This document shows, piece by piece, positions 1 to 6,755 of a DNA stretch of 13,724 nucleotides; the first letter of the stretch is position 1; every line of letters starts with the position of its first letter. The stretch is taken from NCBI GenBank assembly GCA_027062325.1, contig JAMOTN010000004.1:1-13724 (forward strand), in the 5' to 3' direction. This stretch comes from a bacterium. Its GTDB lineage: Bacteria; JAMOTN01. A program made the position numbers and the translations under genes. Under the pieces are notes generated by a model, which was given only the letters and a program-made list of their open reading frames with translations, did no database searches and was not told the DNA's origin.

Positions 1-469
1 GCTTGATCACTGGAGTAATCCTTCTGCAGTTGTTACTGTTGACCTTGATTACTGGGCAAGTGTTGAAGATGTGTTTAAAAAGGCTTGCAATGATATATTG
101 GACGGTGTAGGAGGTGCTACTAAAGCTAACTTTAAGAACGAGTTAGATAATGACACAACAGAGGTTCAGTATGCATACTTTTGGTTGGCTACAGAAGAGG
201 GATGGTCTTTCATAGATATGCACCGGATACTTGAAATAGCTGGAGGTAAGACAGGTATGAATTATTTGAACGACATGGATGCAATAATGCAGAATTTGAT
301 ACTCAAGGTTTATAAAAGTCCTTTGACAAATTCCAATAACTACGGTATCTACGTTGCTTTTAAAAAGAACGCAACCACTGAAACAGATGATTTGACACTG
401 TGGGATCCCAGTTACTTAAATAGAGGCTTTTGTGTTTACACTAGGTGGCGTGAAATTTTAGAACCTTAG
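1..469 (+). CDS. 3' part of a gene, possibly a clostripain (C11)-like secreted protease
   Basis: The reading frame is open from base 2 to a TAG at 467-469, giving 155 visible residues. The true start lies upstream of the window, so the internal GTG at 71 is not taken as the start. The fragment is soluble-looking and rich in aromatic residues (DHWSNPSAVVTVDLDYW near the left edge, AYFWLATEEGWSFIDMHRIL in the middle). Its tail has a glycine followed by hydrophobic residues (GIYVAFKK) and later LNRGFCVYTRWREIL. A small hydrophobic segment followed by a closing T-x-W-x-x-(F/I)-L pattern resembles the C-terminus of clostripain-family (peptidase C11) proteins as I recall it. The catalytic His/Cys region would lie upstream and cannot be seen, so the family call is tentative. 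The stop codon directly abuts the stop of the convergent AOR-like gene. Confidence 0.4.
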   Translation, partial: LDHWSNPSAVVTVDLDYWASVEDVFKKACNDILDGVGGATKANFKNELDNDTTEVQYAYFWLATEEGWSFIDMHRILEIAGGKTGMNYLNDMDAIMQNLILKVYKSPLTNSNNYGIYVAFKKNATTETDDLTLWDPSYLNRGFCVYTRWREILEP

Positions 470-2236
470 TTATTCTTCTTCTTTGTCAATTCCGAATGAG
501 ATTAAGAAGTTGCGTATATCATTCCTTGTGAATGGATAGCGGGGGATGAGCGTTTTGAATTGAGAGGGAAGAGTTAACTCTACACTTAAGCTTTCTATAG
601 CAGCTTCGAATTCACCCTGTATATCTTCTACAAAAGCGGCGAGTTGAGAAGCATGCTCTGTTAGGAAAAAGTTGAAAACTGCTTTTGGACACAGACCTAG
701 GTTTTCGCTCATAGCACTGAAAATTAGAAGGTAGCGGCTCAGTTCCGTAACGGGACCTTTTTTGCTCAAGTCGTAGTTGTGGAGTTGTAGAATTCCGGAT
801 GTAAATGAGTAAAGAGGAAGATAGTCAAATGTTGGTACTGGAGAGAGGGAAAGATTAGCAGCAGTGTGTAATTCATTCGAAGTTGATACAACACTGAAAC
901 TTTTAAAAGATGTGGATGGAATCATGTTGAATAGGTGATTTAAGATTTGAGGAGACAATTTTACAGCTTCTTGAGAAGAGATTCTTGAAGCAGCTTCTAT
1001 GGGAGATAGGCTATTTTCAAGCCAGTATTGAATTTCAGCTAAGGTTTTTGCTTCATCTGAAAATGAAAAGAACAAAAGATCTTCCAAGGTAGGAACGGGA
1101 AGGGTTCCTTCAAAGTGAAGACGTCCCAGACACTTTATACTACAGCCAAAACAGCCAAACTTTTCTCTTTCTTCAAACAATTGATACATTCCGGAAGATA
1201 TAGGACGACTTATAGCTCCAGTATCGTTTAATTTTTCTACTATTGCAAGATCAGAATAGAGTGGAAGTCCCACTTCTAAAAATTCTGAAAGTATGGGAAT
1301 ATCAAGTTCTGGAAGTTGCGCACGCTCTACAGCGATTGCTAGCAGATTTTTCTTTGCAAAGGCGAAAGCTGCTCCCCCTCTTGCTCCATAGCTTGTGAAG
1401 TTTCCGTCACGGTGGAGGATAACAGATGAAAATGTTTTAAAGGGACCCAGGTGAAGGAGTGAGTAGTCTGCTACTAGAGATTCGATAAATGAGGCTTCCT
1501 CACCTTCAATTTCAATGAAATCAATTCCGGATTTGGTAATTAGTAGAACTGTAGGTTTGGATGCAGTGCCTGTTATTTTCAGCACTGGGATTTTAAGTTG
1601 AGCTAAGTGTTTCCCAAGGTTTCCAACCATCTTAGCAGAATAAGTTAAGAAATTGTTGTTTACTACTACACTAAAACCACCTGTCAGATTTGCAGCGTAC
1701 TTTGAAAGCTTTCCAGCAAAGATTACTATTGATCCTTTTGAAGCTTCTTTTAAAGCAAATGATCTACGGTTTGCTGGTAATTTTTCAAGTTTGAATGTTT
1801 TGGAAGAAAGGTCTATGTAACAGGCTGCGTCTTCTGAGTGAGTAAATAGGATGGGGGCTTCTTCTGTGAAAAAGATTACGTTTGCAATGGAAGAGGCTAA
1901 GTCCTTGTATTTTATGGGGATTAAGAATTGAATTTGAGTGTTAATGGAGGATAACTCCTCTATTTCTTCTCGAATTCTAACTATATCTCTGTGCTCAAAG
2001 TTTACAAGATTTGGAATAAAAGCTACAATGTCAGCGCCATTTCTGATGGCAAATTGAGCTTCAACAAGTTTTGCATTGACAGGGCTTATACCCCATGGAT
2101 AACCTATTACGGCAACAATTTTGAAACCTTTCTCCTTCAAGGAAGTTGCGTCTTTTACACAAGCTGATACAGTGTATATTAACTTACCTACTGGCTTAAA
2201 ATTTGTGTCCAGAGCAACAAATTTTGGTGTTATCAT
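470..2236 (-). CDS. DeoC-like domain fused to a shortened aldehyde ferredoxin oxidoreductase (AOR)-like domain
   Basis: This protein of 588 residues appears to have two parts. Residues about 15-110 align with the neighbouring Deo[15 protein letters not shown] matches [14 protein letters not shown], then AIRNGAD matches AIKNGAT, and IREEIEEL matches the equivalent helix. The Asp of the DeoC active site is Ala here, and the region that would carry the Schiff-base Lys is absent, so no aldolase activity is expected. From about residue 139 it follows the AOR family: a [15 protein letters not shown] opening, [28 protein letters not shown] at 284-303, [10 protein letters not shown] with Cys362/365/369, and ENLGLC with Cys516. 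These match the four [4Fe-4S] ligands of AOR. The AOR part is about 450 residues instead of about 600, and the Arg of the S-G-R motif is replaced (TGGF). It is the last gene of the operon. ATG starts in ATGA overlap with deoC, with no close Shine-Dalgarno, so translation is probably coupled. Substrate and activity are unknown. Confidence 0.75.
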   Translation of the reverse strand: MITPKFVALDTNFKPVGKLIYTVSACVKDATSLKEKGFKIVAVIGYPWGISPVNAKLVEAQFAIRNGADIVAFIPNLVNFEHRDIVRIREEIEELSSINTQIQFLIPIKYKDLASSIANVIFFTEEAPILFTHSEDAACYIDLSSKTFKLEKLPANRRSFALKEASKGSIVIFAGKLSKYAANLTGGFSVVVNNNFLTYSAKMVGNLGKHLAQLKIPVLKITGTASKPTVLLITKSGIDFIEIEGEEASFIESLVADYSLLHLGPFKTFSSVILHRDGNFTSYGARGGAAFAFAKKNLLAIAVERAQLPELDIPILSEFLEVGLPLYSDLAIVEKLNDTGAISRPISSGMYQLFEEREKFGCFGCSIKCLGRLHFEGTLPVPTLEDLLFFSFSDEAKTLAEIQYWLENSLSPIEAASRISSQEAVKLSPQILNHLFNMIPSTSFKSFSVVSTSNELHTAANLSLSPVPTFDYLPLYSFTSGILQLHNYDLSKKGPVTELSRYLLIFSAMSENLGLCPKAVFNFFLTEHASQLAAFVEDIQGEFEAAIESLSVELTLPSQFKTLIPRYPFTRNDIRNFLISFGIDKEEE

Positions 2237-3075
2237 GATCTTTTAAGCTCTGCCTCCTCTTTTGCAATCTTGACGCCTGAACTAGTTCCCAGTCTATTTG
2301 CACCTGATTTTATCATCTTGACAGCGTCTTCGTAACTTCTGATTCCCCCTGCAGCTTTGACTCCCATCTCTTCTCCTACAGTTTTTCTCATGAGAAGAAC
2401 ATCTTCAGCACGTGCTCCCCAAGATCCGAATCCAGTAGAAGTTTTTACGAAGTGAGCACCTGCTGCTTTTGAAATTATGCAAGCGGTGATTTTTTCTTCA
2501 TCTGTTAAGTAGCAGCACTCTATTATTACTTTGACAACATTTCCGGATGCTGCTTTTACGACTTCTTCAATATCATGCTGAACAGCTTTGTAATCCTTAT
2601 CCTTGAGGGCTCCAATGTTTATAACCATGTCTATTTCTGTTGCACCGTTTTTTATTGCCTCCTCGGTTTCCTTTGTCTTTGCATAGGTTGTAGTTGCTCC
2701 AAGGGGAAATCCGACCACTGTGCAAACGTCAATCCCTGTCCCAGATAAAACTTCTGAGCAGAGTTTAACCCAGTAAGGATTTACACATACACTTGCAAAA
2801 CGATACATTTTTGCTTCTTCACATAGTCGCAATATATCGTTCTTTTGAGCAGTTGGTTTTAAAAGAGTGTGATCTATCATTGCGGCAACGTTTACGTTGA
2901 GTGTTTCGCCGCGTTTAATGTAAGGCGTTTTGTAGTAGCTGGTTAATCTGTCTTCTGATGAGGTTATGCGCCGTGATACTTTAGCTCCTTCTGAAGCTGA
3001 AAAGTTGAGACCGCCTTCTTTCAATGGAACTGAAAAATCAAGGTTGTTGAGAACTTTTCTTATTTCTGCGTCCAT
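2233..3075 (-). CDS. deoC: deoxyribose-phosphate aldolase with N-terminal extension
   Basis: DeoC cleaves 2-deoxy-D-ribose-5-phosphate to acetaldehyde and D-glyceraldehyde-3-phosphate through a lysine Schiff base. The class I aldolase barrel begins at about residue 63 ([13 protein letters not shown]). It has VCVNP at 96-100, VVGFPLG at 120-126, the catalytic Asp149 in EIDMVINIG, the Schiff-base Lys211 in HFVKTSTGF, and Lys240 in GVKAAGGIR. All three key residues are present, so the enzyme should be active. At 280 residues it exceeds the usual length of about 220-260 by a 62-residue N-terminal extension. That extension starts with a short, possibly amphipathic helix ([11 protein letters not shown]) followed by a polar linker, the arrangement typical of microcompartment encapsulation peptides. 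The ATG at 3073-3075 follows a strong GGGAGGG site and overlaps the upstream vertex-protein gene by 16 bases. Its TGA overlaps the start of the AOR-like gene. The extension's role is inferred from context. Confidence 0.93.
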   Translation of the reverse strand: MDAEIRKVLNNLDFSVPLKEGGLNFSASEGAKVSRRITSSEDRLTSYYKTPYIKRGETLNVNVAAMIDHTLLKPTAQKNDILRLCEEAKMYRFASVCVNPYWVKLCSEVLSGTGIDVCTVVGFPLGATTTYAKTKETEEAIKNGATEIDMVINIGALKDKDYKAVQHDIEEVVKAASGNVVKVIIECCYLTDEEKITACIISKAAGAHFVKTSTGFGSWGARAEDVLLMRKTVGEEMGVKAAGGIRSYEDAVKMIKSGANRLGTSSGVKIAKEEAELKRS

Positions 3076-3350
3076 TTTCTTCCCTCCCTATACACCTCAT
3101 CAACTATACCTATTATGCCATATATGAAAGGTGCTTCTTTGTCACCTAATATGGATTGAACGCTTCCTCCTTCTTTTATGAAAAGGACAATGTCTCCTAC
3201 TCTGGCACCTACAAAGTCTATCATAACTTCACTCTTACCAGTTGAATTTAAATTGATATCCAGCACCTCTACTAAGAACAAACGCTTGTTTTTAAGTTTT
3301 CCTATCTTCTCATTCAATACGACTTCTTCTTTAACACGGCCGAACTGCAC
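3060..3350 (-). CDS. BMC-P vertex protein 2 (EutN/CcmL family)
   Basis: EutN/CcmL proteins form pentamers that cap the vertices of bacterial microcompartment shells. I take the GTG at 3348-3350 as the start. A GGGAGG lies at 3358-3363 with a 7-base gap, just after the TAA of the upstream vertex gene. The resulting 96 residues match the usual family length. An ATG further upstream (3407) would add 19 residues overlapping the previous gene and lacks this site. The product opens with FGRVKEEVV, then [24 protein letters not shown] (family pattern D-x-V/I-G-A-G-x-G-D-x-V), and ends near [10 protein letters not shown]. The pattern agrees with a beta-barrel core. It is clearly divergent from its neighbouring paralogue, so the two may form distinct pentamers or a mixed one. 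It is the third gene of the operon. Confidence 0.9.
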   Translation of the reverse strand: MQFGRVKEEVVLNEKIGKLKNKRLFLVEVLDINLNSTGKSEVMIDFVGARVGDIVLFIKEGGSVQSILGDKEAPFIYGIIGIVDEVYREGRKWTQK

Positions 3351-3357
3351 AGTATAT

Positions 3358-3363
3358 CCTCCC
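3358..3363 (-). promoter_or_regulatory. ribosome binding site deciding the start of vertex protein 2
   Basis: GGGAGG on the minus strand follows directly after the TAA of the upstream vertex gene and lies 7 bases before GTG at 3350. This fixes the start at GTG and gives the normal family length. Confidence 0.75.
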
Positions 3364-3645
3364 TTATTTGGTTCCTTCTTTTTTTCCAGACTTGTCGACG
3401 ATTCCAATTATTGTGGCATCAGAGGGTACTATGCGCTCTGGAAATACGAGACCTGCTTCGAGGCCCCCAGTGGTCATCACAACATACTCACCATAGCCTG
3501 CACCTATTGCATCTGTTGCTATTAAAAAATTACCTGTTTCTTTCAACTCTTCATTGAGTTCTTCTACAAGGAGAAGAGCCTTGCCTTCAACCACTGGATA
3601 AAGATAAGAAGGTGTCACTTTACCAACTACTTTTCCAAACTTCAC
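3364..3645 (-). CDS. BMC-P vertex protein 1 (EutN/CcmL family)
   Basis: This pentameric microcompartment vertex protein has 93 residues, the standard family size. It begins FGKVVGKVTPS, continues with ALLLVEELN and ATDAIGAGYGEYVVMTTG (the conserved D-A-I/V-G-A-G-x-G-E/D segment), and ends with ATIIGIVDK, the canonical I-x-G-I-V-D strand. All family landmarks are in the usual order and spacing. The start is GTG at 3643-3645, in GTGA overlap with the stop of the RpiB-like gene, and an AAAGGAG site lies inside the end of that gene. It shares only the family core with the second vertex protein downstream. No hexameric shell gene lies nearby, so the shell facets must come from another locus. Confidence 0.93.
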   Translation of the reverse strand: MKFGKVVGKVTPSYLYPVVEGKALLLVEELNEELKETGNFLIATDAIGAGYGEYVVMTTGGLEAGLVFPERIVPSDATIIGIVDKSGKKEGTK

Positions 3646-4484
3646 ACTATCACGAACTCCTTTCCTAAATCTTTGGCGATGTCTCGAGCAAGCGGAGTAA
3701 TGATAGTTTTCTTAGTTATAGGAATTTGATTTCCCTTCCAATGCTTTACAGTTTCCTCTGATACGAATTTTAAGGGTTGCATGGATGAGTTTAGCTGCGA
3801 ATTGGTATTATTTACCAACTGACGCTTGACGTTTTCAATTTTTGCTTCTAGTGAAGTTGGTTCTTTTAGACTACTGGGTGTATTACAAAATGGAGAGGTA
3901 CACTCTTCAGGTAGAGAGTTTATGCCATAAGGATCAGAACGACTAGAGAAAATTTTGGACGTTGTATTTGGTAGTAAGTTGTTTACAGAATAAGCAGATG
4001 CTGACGATGCTTCTTTTGCTACAATTTGTGCTTGAAATAGAACACGGTTTTCAATTGCGGTTATTTTGTCCACTCGTCTTGTATGGCGTCCACCTTCAAA
4101 TTCAGTAGTTAAAAATGTTTCTACTACCCTTTTGGCAACCTCTTCACCTATAACACGTGACCCCATGGTCAGCACGTTTGCGTTGTTGTGGGCGCGTGCA
4201 TTGTAGGCTGAGAATATTTCATTGCAGCAGGCTGCTCTTATTGTTGGAATTTTGTTGGCAACCATTGCGCTTGCAACTCCGACTCCATCAATCATTATTC
4301 CAAATTCAGCTTCCCCGTTCGCAACTTTCAGTGCAACTTGAATGGCAAAGTCGGGATAATCAACAGATTCTGGGGAATGGGTGCCAACATCTATTACTTC
4401 AACTGAAAATTTATCAACTATCCATTTTTTCAATTTCTCCTTTAATTCGAATCCACCGTGATCAGAGCCTATGACGATTTTCAT
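3642..4484 (-). CDS. RpiB/LacAB-family sugar-phosphate isomerase with BMC-associated C-terminal extension
   Basis: Residues 1-148 form a complete RpiB-type fold: SDHGG with Asp8/His9, GIMIDGVGVASAMVANK at 62-78, RAHNNANVLTMGSRVIG with His99, and GGRHTRRVDKI with His134/Arg137. RpiB enzymes interconvert ribose-5-phosphate and ribulose-5-phosphate, or related aldose/ketose phosphates. The base Cys66 of Escherichia coli RpiB is Asp here, and the following G-T-G-x-G is G-V-G-V-A, so substrate or mechanism may differ. The family is usually about 145 residues, whereas this protein has 280. A Ser/Asn-rich linker (about 150-237) leads to FVSEETVKHW and TIITPLARDIAKDLG (260-274). I recall an I-T-P-x-A-R-D-x-A-x-x-L-G tail from other microcompartment-associated proteins, which suggests docking or encapsulation. 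It is the first gene of the minus-strand operon. The ATG is preceded by GAGGTGG 8 bases away. The family is certain; the substrate is not. Confidence 0.88.
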   Translation of the reverse strand: MKIVIGSDHGGFELKEKLKKWIVDKFSVEVIDVGTHSPESVDYPDFAIQVALKVANGEAEFGIMIDGVGVASAMVANKIPTIRAACCNEIFSAYNARAHNNANVLTMGSRVIGEEVAKRVVETFLTTEFEGGRHTRRVDKITAIENRVLFQAQIVAKEASSASAYSVNNLLPNTTSKIFSSRSDPYGINSLPEECTSPFCNTPSSLKEPTSLEAKIENVKRQLVNNTNSQLNSSMQPLKFVSEETVKHWKGNQIPITKKTIITPLARDIAKDLGKEFVIV

Positions 4485-4515
4485 ATCCTTTCCACCTCAC
4501 AAGTTTACCTCTTCA

Positions 4516-4547
4516 ATTATACAAAAAACTTCCTAGTATGCTATAAT
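4516..4547. promoter_or_regulatory. overlapping divergent promoters of the BMC operon and the etfB-like operon
   Basis: On the plus strand, TGCTATAAT (4539-4547) is an extended -10 element. A partial -35 (TATACA, 4518-4523) lies 18 bases upstream. Transcription would start near 4554, about 60 bases before the etfB-like start. On the minus strand a perfect TATAAT lies at 4521-4516, though without a good -35. In this arrangement each -10 sits in the other promoter's -35 region, so polymerase could hardly occupy both at once. The plus-strand promoter is the better supported of the two. Confidence 0.5.
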
Positions 4548-4562
4548 CCTAGCGAAATGTGA

Positions 4563-4584
4563 AAGTTCTTTTACAGAGGAACTT
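4563..4584 (+). promoter_or_regulatory. short inverted repeat in the leader of the etfB-like gene
   Basis: AAGTTC and GAACTT are perfect 6-base arms separated by 10 bases. They lie just after the predicted transcription start and before the ribosome binding site. This could be an operator half-site pair or a weak leader hairpin. A repeat this short can also arise by chance. Confidence 0.25.
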
Positions 4585-4613
4585 CTTTAACAATTTTAAA
4601 GAGGTGATTTGAT

Positions 4614-5363
4614 TTGAAAGTAGCGCTTTTGGTGAAGGGAACACCTGTTGAACTAAGACCGACCAAAAGTGGTGGATATGTAAGAGAAGAATTAATATTA
4701 AATGAGACAGAGTTGAGTGCAGCAGGTTTTATTAACAAACTTTGTGCAGCAGTTAATGATGTGACGGTAGATGTCGTAAGTATGGGGCCAGAGGTTAATA
4801 CTGAGGTAATTGTTCAGGCAGCGAGCGTGTTTGATGAGGAGTTGTGGGGGGAATTTTATCTGCTTTCTGATCCGCGGCTTAAAGGTTCTGATACTTATGC
4901 GACGTCTAACGTGCTGGCTTCTTTTCTAAAAAAGAAGAATTATCAACTTATTCTTACTGGAAGTTACACTCAAGATAGTGCTACTTCTTTTGTACCTGCT
5001 CAGATTGCTCATATACTTGGTTATGCTTTTGCTGGTGATATAGTTGAAATTGTGGAAGTTAGATCTGAATATGTGCATTTAAAAGCTGGAGAAAATTGGT
5101 TAGATGAGATGAAAGTTAAGTATCCTGCTTTGCTTGCCTTTGCCCCTTCTAAAGTAGCAATAAATTTTGGTAGAATAGCAAAGGCGTTGAAAAGGGAAGT
5201 TAAAGTTATAGAAGGAGACGAAATAGAGGTCAAACCTTCCTTGACGGAGGTTGTTGCTGTAGAGAAGATTAAGTTTGAGAAGAAGGCGGAGAAAATAGAA
5301 GGGGATGTGTTGGAGAAGGCTAAGAGGGTATTGGAGATAATCAAAGGAGGGGAGGAGTTATGA
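4614..5363 (+). CDS. electron transfer flavoprotein beta-subunit-like protein (EtfB/FixA family), no EtfA neighbour
   Basis: The 249-residue product has the adenine-nucleotide-binding Rossmann-like ETF domain. It opens KVALLVKGTP (family K-I-x-V-x-V-K-x-x-P). The middle segment GSDTYATSNVLASFLKKKNYQLILTG runs into SYTQDSATSFVPAQIAHILGY, matching the family's (G-A-D-T-x-A-T-A…L-x-G-x-x-A-x-D-x-x-T-x-x-V-x-P-x-x-A-x-x-L-G) core. YPALLAF and INFGRIAKALKREVKV then correspond to the conserved lPall…iAkaKK region. The usual N-P-F/Y-D-E segment is N-E-T-E-L here, so it is a divergent member. EtfB normally pairs with an adjacent EtfA carrying FAD, but none is in the window. The TTG start follows AGAGGTGAT at normal distance. 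The stop overlaps the ATG of the aminotransferase (ATGA), so the two are co-translated and probably work on one substrate. The electron donor and acceptor are unknown. Confidence 0.8.
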   Translation: MKVALLVKGTPVELRPTKSGGYVREELILNETELSAAGFINKLCAAVNDVTVDVVSMGPEVNTEVIVQAASVFDEELWGEFYLLSDPRLKGSDTYATSNVLASFLKKKNYQLILTGSYTQDSATSFVPAQIAHILGYAFAGDIVEIVEVRSEYVHLKAGENWLDEMKVKYPALLAFAPSKVAINFGRIAKALKREVKVIEGDEIEVKPSLTEVVAVEKIKFEKKAEKIEGDVLEKAKRVLEIIKGGEEL

Positions 5364-6685
5364 AAAGACCAGAAATAAAAACTCAGCTTCCTGGACCGGA
5401 GGCAAAGAAAATTTTGGCAGATGATGAACTGTTTATTTCTCCATCATATACTAGAAGTTATCCCATGGTTGCCAAAAAAGGGAATGGATGTTGGGTAGAA
5501 GATGTTGATGGTAACACTTACCTTGACTTCAATGCAGGAATTGCTGTTTGTTCAACTGGACACTGTCATCCAGAGGTTGTAGAGGCTATAAAAAAGCAAG
5601 CAGAAGAGTTAATTCACATGTCAGGAACTGATTTTTACTATCCTCAGCAAGTTGAGCTTGCCAAAAAACTTGCGGAGATTGCCCCAGGTGATAATGCCAA
5701 GCGTGTATTTCTTTCCAACTCTGGTGCTGAGGCAAACGAAGCTGCGATAAAGCTTGCTCGTTATCATACAAAGCGTCAGTATATTATAGCTTTCTACGGA
5801 GCTTTCCACGGTAGAACTTACGGAGCAATGAGCCTTACTGCTTCCAAGTATGTTCAAAGGAAGCACTTTGCTCCTCTTGTTCCTGGCGTTATTCACGTAC
5901 CATATCCAAATCCATATAGACCTCCATTTTCAAAAGATGTTTCACCTGAAAAGGTTGCGGAAGAGGTAGTTCAATTTATTGAGGAAGTTGTATTCAATAC
6001 TGTTGCTCCGGCAGAAGAAGTGGCGGCTATAATAGCGGAGCCAATTCAGGGAGAGGGTGGTTATGTTGTTCCGCCGGATAACTTTTTCCCACTTTTGAAG
6101 AAGTTGTGTGAAAAGTATGGAATCTTGCTTATAATTGATGAAGTTCAGGCAGGAATGGGAAGAACTGGTAAAATGTTTGCAATTGAGCACTTTGGAATAG
6201 AGCCTGATATAATTAGCGTTGCAAAAGGTATCGCTTCTGGTATGCCTTTGGGTGCTACAATTGCTTCTCGTGACGTTATGGATTGGCCTCCAGGGGCTCA
6301 TGCGACTACTTTTGGAGGAAATCCAGTATCTTGTGCAGCTGCGCTAAAGACAATAGAGCTTCTTCAAAATGAGTTGATTGAGAATGCGGCACGTCAGGGT
6401 GAGTACTTACTTGGAGAGCTTAAGAAGTTTATGGATGAATTTGAGTTCATAGGAGATGTTCGTGGAAAAGGTTTGATGATAGGTGTAGAGATAGTCAAAG
6501 ATCGTGAGACCAAAGAAAGGGATGGTGCATTGCGCGATAAGATCGTTGATGAAGCATTTCGTAAAGGTTTGTTGCTTCTTGGAGCTGGTGCAAATGTTAT
6601 AAGATTTTGCCCACCACTTGTAGTTACTAAGGAAGAGATAGATGTTGCACTTGAAATCTTGCGTGATGTTATGAAAAGTGTTTAA
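5360..6685 (+). CDS. class III PLP-dependent aminotransferase (4-aminobutyrate/ornithine aminotransferase type, or related amino-acid racemase)
   Basis: This fold-type I enzyme uses pyridoxal phosphate. Visible landmarks are CWVEDVDGNTYLDFNAGIAV, SNSGAEANEAAIKLAR (119-134, phosphate cup), FYGAFHGRT (145-153), AEPIQGEGGY (226-235), IIDEVQAGMGRTGK with Asp260 (pyridine-nitrogen contact), VAKGIASGMPLG with the Schiff-base Lys289, TFGGNP and VRGKGLMIGVE. Its 441 residues are normal for the family and it looks fully functional. VPYPNPYR and the GDVRGKGLMIGVEIVK stretch recall the archaeal (Thermococcales) 4-aminobutyrate/ornithine aminotransferase and broad-substrate racemase group more than bacterial ArgD. 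Sequence reading cannot tell whether it transaminates an omega-amine or racemises amino acids. It is translated in ATGA overlap with the etfB-like gene, preceded by GGAGGGGAGG, and ends before a terminator. Confidence 0.9.
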   Translation: MKRPEIKTQLPGPEAKKILADDELFISPSYTRSYPMVAKKGNGCWVEDVDGNTYLDFNAGIAVCSTGHCHPEVVEAIKKQAEELIHMSGTDFYYPQQVELAKKLAEIAPGDNAKRVFLSNSGAEANEAAIKLARYHTKRQYIIAFYGAFHGRTYGAMSLTASKYVQRKHFAPLVPGVIHVPYPNPYRPPFSKDVSPEKVAEEVVQFIEEVVFNTVAPAEEVAAIIAEPIQGEGGYVVPPDNFFPLLKKLCEKYGILLIIDEVQAGMGRTGKMFAIEHFGIEPDIISVAKGIASGMPLGATIASRDVMDWPPGAHATTFGGNPVSCAAALKTIELLQNELIENAARQGEYLLGELKKFMDEFEFIGDVRGKGLMIGVEIVKDRETKERDGALRDKIVDEAFRKGLLLLGAGANVIRFCPPLVVTKEEIDVALEILRDVMKSV

Positions 6686-6722
6686 GGTGCGATAAGAGCT
6701 TTTGCTTGGTGGAGGTAAAATA

Positions 6723-6755
6723 ATGCTTGATGGGGTGGCAAGGGAGATCTTGTAA
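6723..6755 (+). other. possible 10-codon mini-ORF inside the terminator hairpin
   Basis: GGAGGT at 6711-6716 lies 6 bases before an ATG that opens MLDGVAREIL and then stops at TAA. The codons cover the ascending arm of the terminator hairpin. It could be a leader peptide, the remnant of a lost gene, or coincidence. Confidence 0.25.

Noticed and set aside
470-2236. Calling the hybrid protein an active aldehyde ferredoxin oxidoreductase
   Set aside because: The cluster cysteines are present, but the shorter length and the loss of the S-G-R arginine and other pterin-pocket residues leave activity unproven.
3351-3407. Upstream ATG start for vertex protein 2 (adds 19 residues)
   Set aside because: The GTG at 3350 has a GGGAGG at ideal distance and gives the normal EutN length, while the longer form runs back into the coding region of the previous gene.
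3178-3525. Plus-strand ORF of 115 codons over the vertex genes
   Set aside because: It lies opposite two overlapping, clearly conserved EutN genes and has no ribosome binding site or recognisable product.
5942-6301. Minus-strand ORF of 119 codons inside the aminotransferase
   Set aside because: It is an antisense shadow of a fully conserved enzyme and its composition is not protein-like.
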